Part shown: positions 57,562 to 61,493 of the stretch, piece after piece
Layout of the letters: every line of letters begins with the position of its first letter
Numbering within the stretch: the first letter of the stretch is position 1
Assembly: GCA_022579005.1 (NCBI GenBank)
Contig: MU401673.1
Span: forward strand, 1-61,493
DNA: 61,493 nt
Source: Poronia punctata
Taxonomy: Eukaryota > Ascomycota > Sordariomycetes > Xylariales > Xylariaceae
Reading direction: 5' to 3'
Notes under the pieces: generated by a model
The model's database searches: none
Told to the model about the DNA's origin: nothing
The model's input: the letters and a program-made list of their open reading frames with translations, nothing else
Made by a program: the position numbers and the translations under genes

Positions 57562-59072
57562 CAGGTTTTCCAACAGAGAAGTACAGCGGAATACCTAGCC
57601 TAGCTGCTTGGGTCCGTACTTCAACAAGTGCGGGTCGAGAAGACCACGCGGAGGACCTTCTAAACAGGTTAGAAAGCCAATTCAAGGCTATCGGTCTGTG
57701 GGCAAGGGACGACCATGCGCCACTAGATCTGAAGATGACTAAGAAGGTGTTCGAAGAGACTATCCTCAATGATGCCTTGAAGAAAATGCAAACGGTTGGC
57801 ACAAACGCACCCCGATTCTTTTAGACTTGGACTAACAGTGGGTTTACTGTAGATGCTATTGGATTGTTGGTCGAAGCTTGTTGAGCAAGTCAAGCAAAAG
57901 GACCCTCTCGCGAACAAGGAAGATTTGCTCAACGCCTGTGCAGAAAGTTGCCCCATTCTGGTAAGGAAATGGGGATATCAGAGCTCAGGATCAGCTCGTA
58001 CCCTCCACGGCTCCATCTACAAAGCTATCCTGAGGAGAACAGGGGGACCTTATGTGAGCAGGCGAAGGGCTCAAACATATAACTGGTTGGAAGATATGTA
58101 AGTCAATGACTGTCAGATTTAATTTCGAATCCAGCTAACGGTTGCATACAAAACCAGCCAAATGGCTTTCTGGAAAGAGATATCTCCGGATTGGAACCAG
58201 TATCTAAACCATGACATACCATCTCTTACTCACTCGGTCTCGCCGGCAGTCGACCAAGCTTGGGATGACCTAATAGCTAATATCACCAAAAGCGTAGAGG
58301 CAACCGAGCCTGCACTTTTGGACTACTGGAAGAGGACGATACCCGATCTCGACAGTTTCAAGCGTACTACTAAGAACAGAGTCGACAAGGTGTTGAAGAG
58401 GATTAAAGACAACGCCGCAGAAGCCAAGTCTGCTATTGCAGGTAAGATCCGAAGCAAATGGGTAGGCCCGTTCCGAGATGCACTTGTGCTAGAAGGTAAA
58501 ACATTTCCCTACCTACCTACACTACTACCTCACTTGAAGCTAAATATGTACCTAATTACACAGGCAAAAACGTCAATGAAAGGCGACAAAAGCTATTGAT
58601 AGACTTTGCCAGTAGGAGAAGTCGGGGAATATTCCAGCAACAGTACAAATATCTTCAGACACAGTTGAAAAAGGACTTTGACAATATCGAACAAGATCTC
58701 CACCAGATATCCACCCAGGCCTGGAGCGATATTGAGGGACACATGGAGATCTTCCTACCCAAGACGTTTGAGCCCCTCAATCTCGATATTCAGTCGGAGG
58801 CTGTTGTCCATCAAGAGGGACGTCTACGAGAAAATGTCTCGGCTATTCTTACCCAGTGGAGGTCGGAATGGGTCCAGCCGGATACTACTACCATTGCTGA
58901 GATGTCTTGGTATGAGGGGGACCAAGGAATTCCTGAGGTATACGAAGACGAAGACATGTTTGAAGACAAAGAGGAAGACGAAGATTATAAAGGGTTTGAA
59001 GTTGTAAAGACAAAGAAAGTTGAGGGCAGCGAAGAGATTGAGGACAGTGGAGCGAAGATTAAAAGGCTCTAA
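57557..59072 (+). pseudogene. GTPase C-terminal region, part 3 of 3
   Basis: 3' part of the broken GTPase. Pieces: 57557-57794 (rest of exon 3, starting with the right copy of the target duplication), 57853-58097, 58158-58495 and 58564-59072; introns of 58, 60 and 68 bp, with CTAAC branch sites visible in the first two. It encodes long amphipathic helices, with clusters such as WKRTIPDLDSFKRTTKNRVDKV and a highly acidic tail (EDEDMFEDKEEDEDY). This resembles the helical stalk region of dynamin-like GTPases. All frames are open. The ATG at 57560 is an internal Met codon in the joined gene, but it could let an automatic gene finder call a separate gene here. The first donor (57795) is the least certain splice site. 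Stop TAA at 59070-59072. Confidence 0.8.
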
Positions 59073-59075
59073 ATT

Positions 59076-59403
59076 TGTCACACGGGACGTTTAGGTGATA
59101 GGACCTGGCCAATCAGAAGGCTACAGGTGTTGGAGACAGCCCTTTTAGATAAAGGGGTTAGATAGGATTAACCTATTGGTTTTATGTTACATATACTTAC
59201 AAATACGAGGTGCGGACTTTCTTTGCATAAAGAAAATAAGGACTGCCGATTTCTAGCTAGAAATAAAAATAAATAAACCTATATTCCTTTAAAGGTTTAA
59301 AAAAAAACTTTTTTTTTATAAACCTTTTTAGCTTATATAAAATTATTAAATTAAATTAAAGCTATTTTTATTTTTAAGTTGCTATATTAAGCCTTTTATT
59401 ATA
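59076..59403 (+). repeat. Element 3 5' LTR
   Basis: 328 bp, reverse complement of the element 1 LTR. The first ~200 bp is close to the least-mutated copy of element 1; the inner ~130 bp is T/A-converted. Confidence 0.9.
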
Positions 59404-61493
59404 AATAATTTTATATTTTTTATAAAAAAAAAACTTTAACTTACTTAGCTTAAGTTATAAGACTTTAGTTTTTTATTTTATATATTATTTATATTTTTAA
59501 AATTTTTTATTAAAACTATTACTAGTAACGCCTTTTTTTTTTTAACTTTAGTTACTAATAATAACTATTTTTATAACTAAGCTTTTTAGCTTTTAGTTAC
59601 TATACTAATTATATAAGCACAGTTTTTTAATAAAAAAAAATCTTTTTTAAAAAACTTTAAATTTAAAAACTTTAATAAATTAAAATTTAAAAAATTATTT
59701 AATAACAGCTTAAATAAATTTTTATTTAAAAATAATGTTAGTTTTAATTTAAAACTTTAAAAGCTTATAAGTAATAAAAATTTTATTGCTTTTATTTTTA
59801 TTTTTTTTAACTTATAATTTTTTTAATTACTTTTACTTTTTTTAATTATATTAACTACTATTTTAGCTAATAAACTTTATTAAGCATCTTTATTACTTAA
59901 AAAATTTTTTATTAAGCATTATATTACTAAATTATTTTTTAAAAACTTATATATTTAAACTATTTTTTTTAAGCTTTTATTATTATATTTAATAATAAAC
60001 TAAAATTTATTTTTAACACGCTTTTTTTTTTATATATAGCTATTTTTTTAGCATTACTTACTTTACTAAGCCCTTTACTTATTAAAAAAATACTTTAGTT
60101 AATAAACTACTTTTATTAATATATATATTTATTTTTTTGCTAACTTATTTATTAATAATAAAAGTTTATTTAAAAACAATTTTTTATTAAACTTTAAACT
60201 TTTAATAATATAGCTTTTTTATTTAAAAACTTTATACTTAGTACTAGCTAGGCCCTTATATTATATAATACTTTAAATTTTTTTAATATTTTTAAAAATA
60301 ATATAAATAAAAATGTTTTTATATTTAACGTTATTTTTAAATACTTTTTTAAAGTTGCTTTTATTATTTATAATTATATAAAAAATATAATTTATATTTG
60401 CTAAAAGTTAGCTTATAGCGTTTAAGCTTTTAAAACTATTAAAAAATCTAAATTATCTTAGCAATATAGCAAAGTTTAAAACCTTTATAATACTATAATA
60501 AAAATTTATAAAAATAGCTTTTTAATTAATAAAAACTAGCTATAATCCTTTTATTAAAAAATTAAAAAAAAAGCAATATTTTTACTTAAAAAGTATACTT
60601 TACTATTACTATATTTATAAAAAATTAAAAAATTTATATTTTAGCTATTTAAAATCTTTAATATATTACTTAAATTTATTAATAAGCTTTATTAAAACTT
60701 TACTAAAAAGTTGAAAAGTAAAAAAGCAATTATTATAAGCTTATTAATAATTTAAATAATTATATAAAAAAAACTAATAAATAAATTTAAAACTTTTAAT
60801 AGTAGCTTTATATAAACTTTTTTTAACTAAATAACTTATAAGCTTATATTTAAGCTATAATTAATAAAATTTAAAAATAACTTTATTAAAATTAAAAATA
60901 ACTAGTAAATATTAATTTGCTAATAAGCAAGCTAAAAAGTGCCTTTTTTAGCACGTTTATTAGCTATTTTAGCTTATAAGCCTTGCTAACTAAATATTTT
61001 AGCTTAAAAGCTTATATTTAAAAGCAATTTACTTTAAAAGCTTTTTAAGCTATATAAGCTTAAAAAATTATAAAAAAAGCTTAAATATAGTACTTTATAA
61101 TATACTTTTAGCTTTTTTTTATAAGTAGCTTAAAAAAAATATTTTTAAGTACTTTAAGTAGCAATAACTTAAATAACTTTAATAATAATTTTAATAATTA
61201 TTAGCTACTACTTTTGCTATAAAAACCTTTATAAAAACTTTTATAAAAAATTTTTAGTAGCTTTAATAATAATAATAATAATAAAAGCTTACTAGCAAAT
61301 ATAAAAAAATAACTTATTTATATATTTAAATAGCTTTTTTAACTTATTACTTTAATTAAAGTTAACTTAGTATAGCTAAATAAACTTTTAACTTATAGTA
61401 AAAAAAACTTATTTAAATTTTTTTTTTAATAAAGCTAAGTTTGCTTATATTTTTAAACTTATATTATAAACTTTTTAAAAAACTATTACTATA
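59076..61493 (+). mobile_element. Element 3: second copy of the element 1 family, inverted, cut by the window end
   Basis: Begins 3 bp after the GTPase stop with TGTCACACGGGACG, the reverse complement of the element 1 LTR end. A 328-bp LTR (59076-59403) is followed by internal sequence that matches the reverse complement of the right interior of element 1 (49380-49459). The coding strand is therefore plus, and the visible 2.4 kb is 5' LTR plus gag region. Strongly AT-rich with RIP-type change and no open frame. The host bases AAATT (59071-59075) are the presumed target duplication; the partner is outside the window. Confidence 0.88.

Noticed and set aside
42709..61493. AT-rich DNA as mitochondrial insert, centromere or phage
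   Set aside because: LTR pairs, target duplications, ordered RT/RNase H/integrase remnants and biased transitions explain it as RIP-mutated retrotransposons. A centromere further right cannot be judged from this window.

Overview
The window is nuclear DNA of a filamentous ascomycete (Pezizomycotina). Genes carry short introns (about 55-185 bp, GT..AG, often with a CTAAC/CTGAC branch site). Family content is typically fungal: a Zn2Cys6 transcription factor, a RID/Masc1-type cytosine methyltransferase, a GPI-anchored cell-wall protein, an MFS sugar porter and a HET-like protein. The last 19 kb is AT-rich DNA with the hallmarks of repeat-induced point mutation (RIP). The species cannot be fixed from the sequence. 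Many genes do not read through as one open frame; where introns could be placed by eye I give spliced models whose exon lengths sum to a multiple of three.

Layout. 0.35-3.15 kb (-): Zn2Cys6 regulator, 8 exons. 4.48-6.7 kb (+): intronless RID-like methyltransferase. 6.7-11.8 kb: about 5 kb with no supportable gene. 11.8-14.0 kb (+): secreted, repeat-rich, GPI-type wall protein. 16.0-17.3 kb (+): MetE-like zinc methyltransferase. 17.4-18.8 kb (-): Kelch protein. 19.5-20.9 kb (-): MmgE/PrpD-family protein. 22.5-24.9 kb (+): TPR-SET protein. 26.0-27.9 kb (+): sugar transporter. 29.4-33.8 kb (+): 1293-residue multi-pass membrane protein with a HET-like soluble domain. 34.4-35.6 kb (+): unknown acidic/Ser-rich protein. 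36.1 kb: odd split tRNA-like gene beside a (TTTTTTC)n satellite and an N gap. 37.0 kb (+): small hypothetical protein. 38.0-38.5 kb (-): small secreted four-cysteine protein. 38.5-40.8 kb: repeat-bearing spacer.

40.8-59.1 kb holds one large dynamin-like (SLIP-GC-like) GTPase gene broken in a single exon by two full-length Ty3/gypsy LTR retrotransposons, each with identifiable LTRs and 5-bp target duplications. A third element, of the same family as the first but inverted, begins 3 bp after the stop codon and runs out of the window. Removing the two internal elements and one copy of each target duplication leaves a continuous 986-codon frame, so the host gene was whole when they landed. All three elements are ruined by C-to-T/G-to-A change, yet the exon pieces between them are clean. 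Within each LTR the damage fades toward the junction with unique DNA.

The genes do not form an obvious pathway cluster. The one functional link I infer is between the RID-like methyltransferase at 4.5 kb, a family required for RIP in Neurospora, and the RIP-type decay of the retroelements at 42-61 kb.
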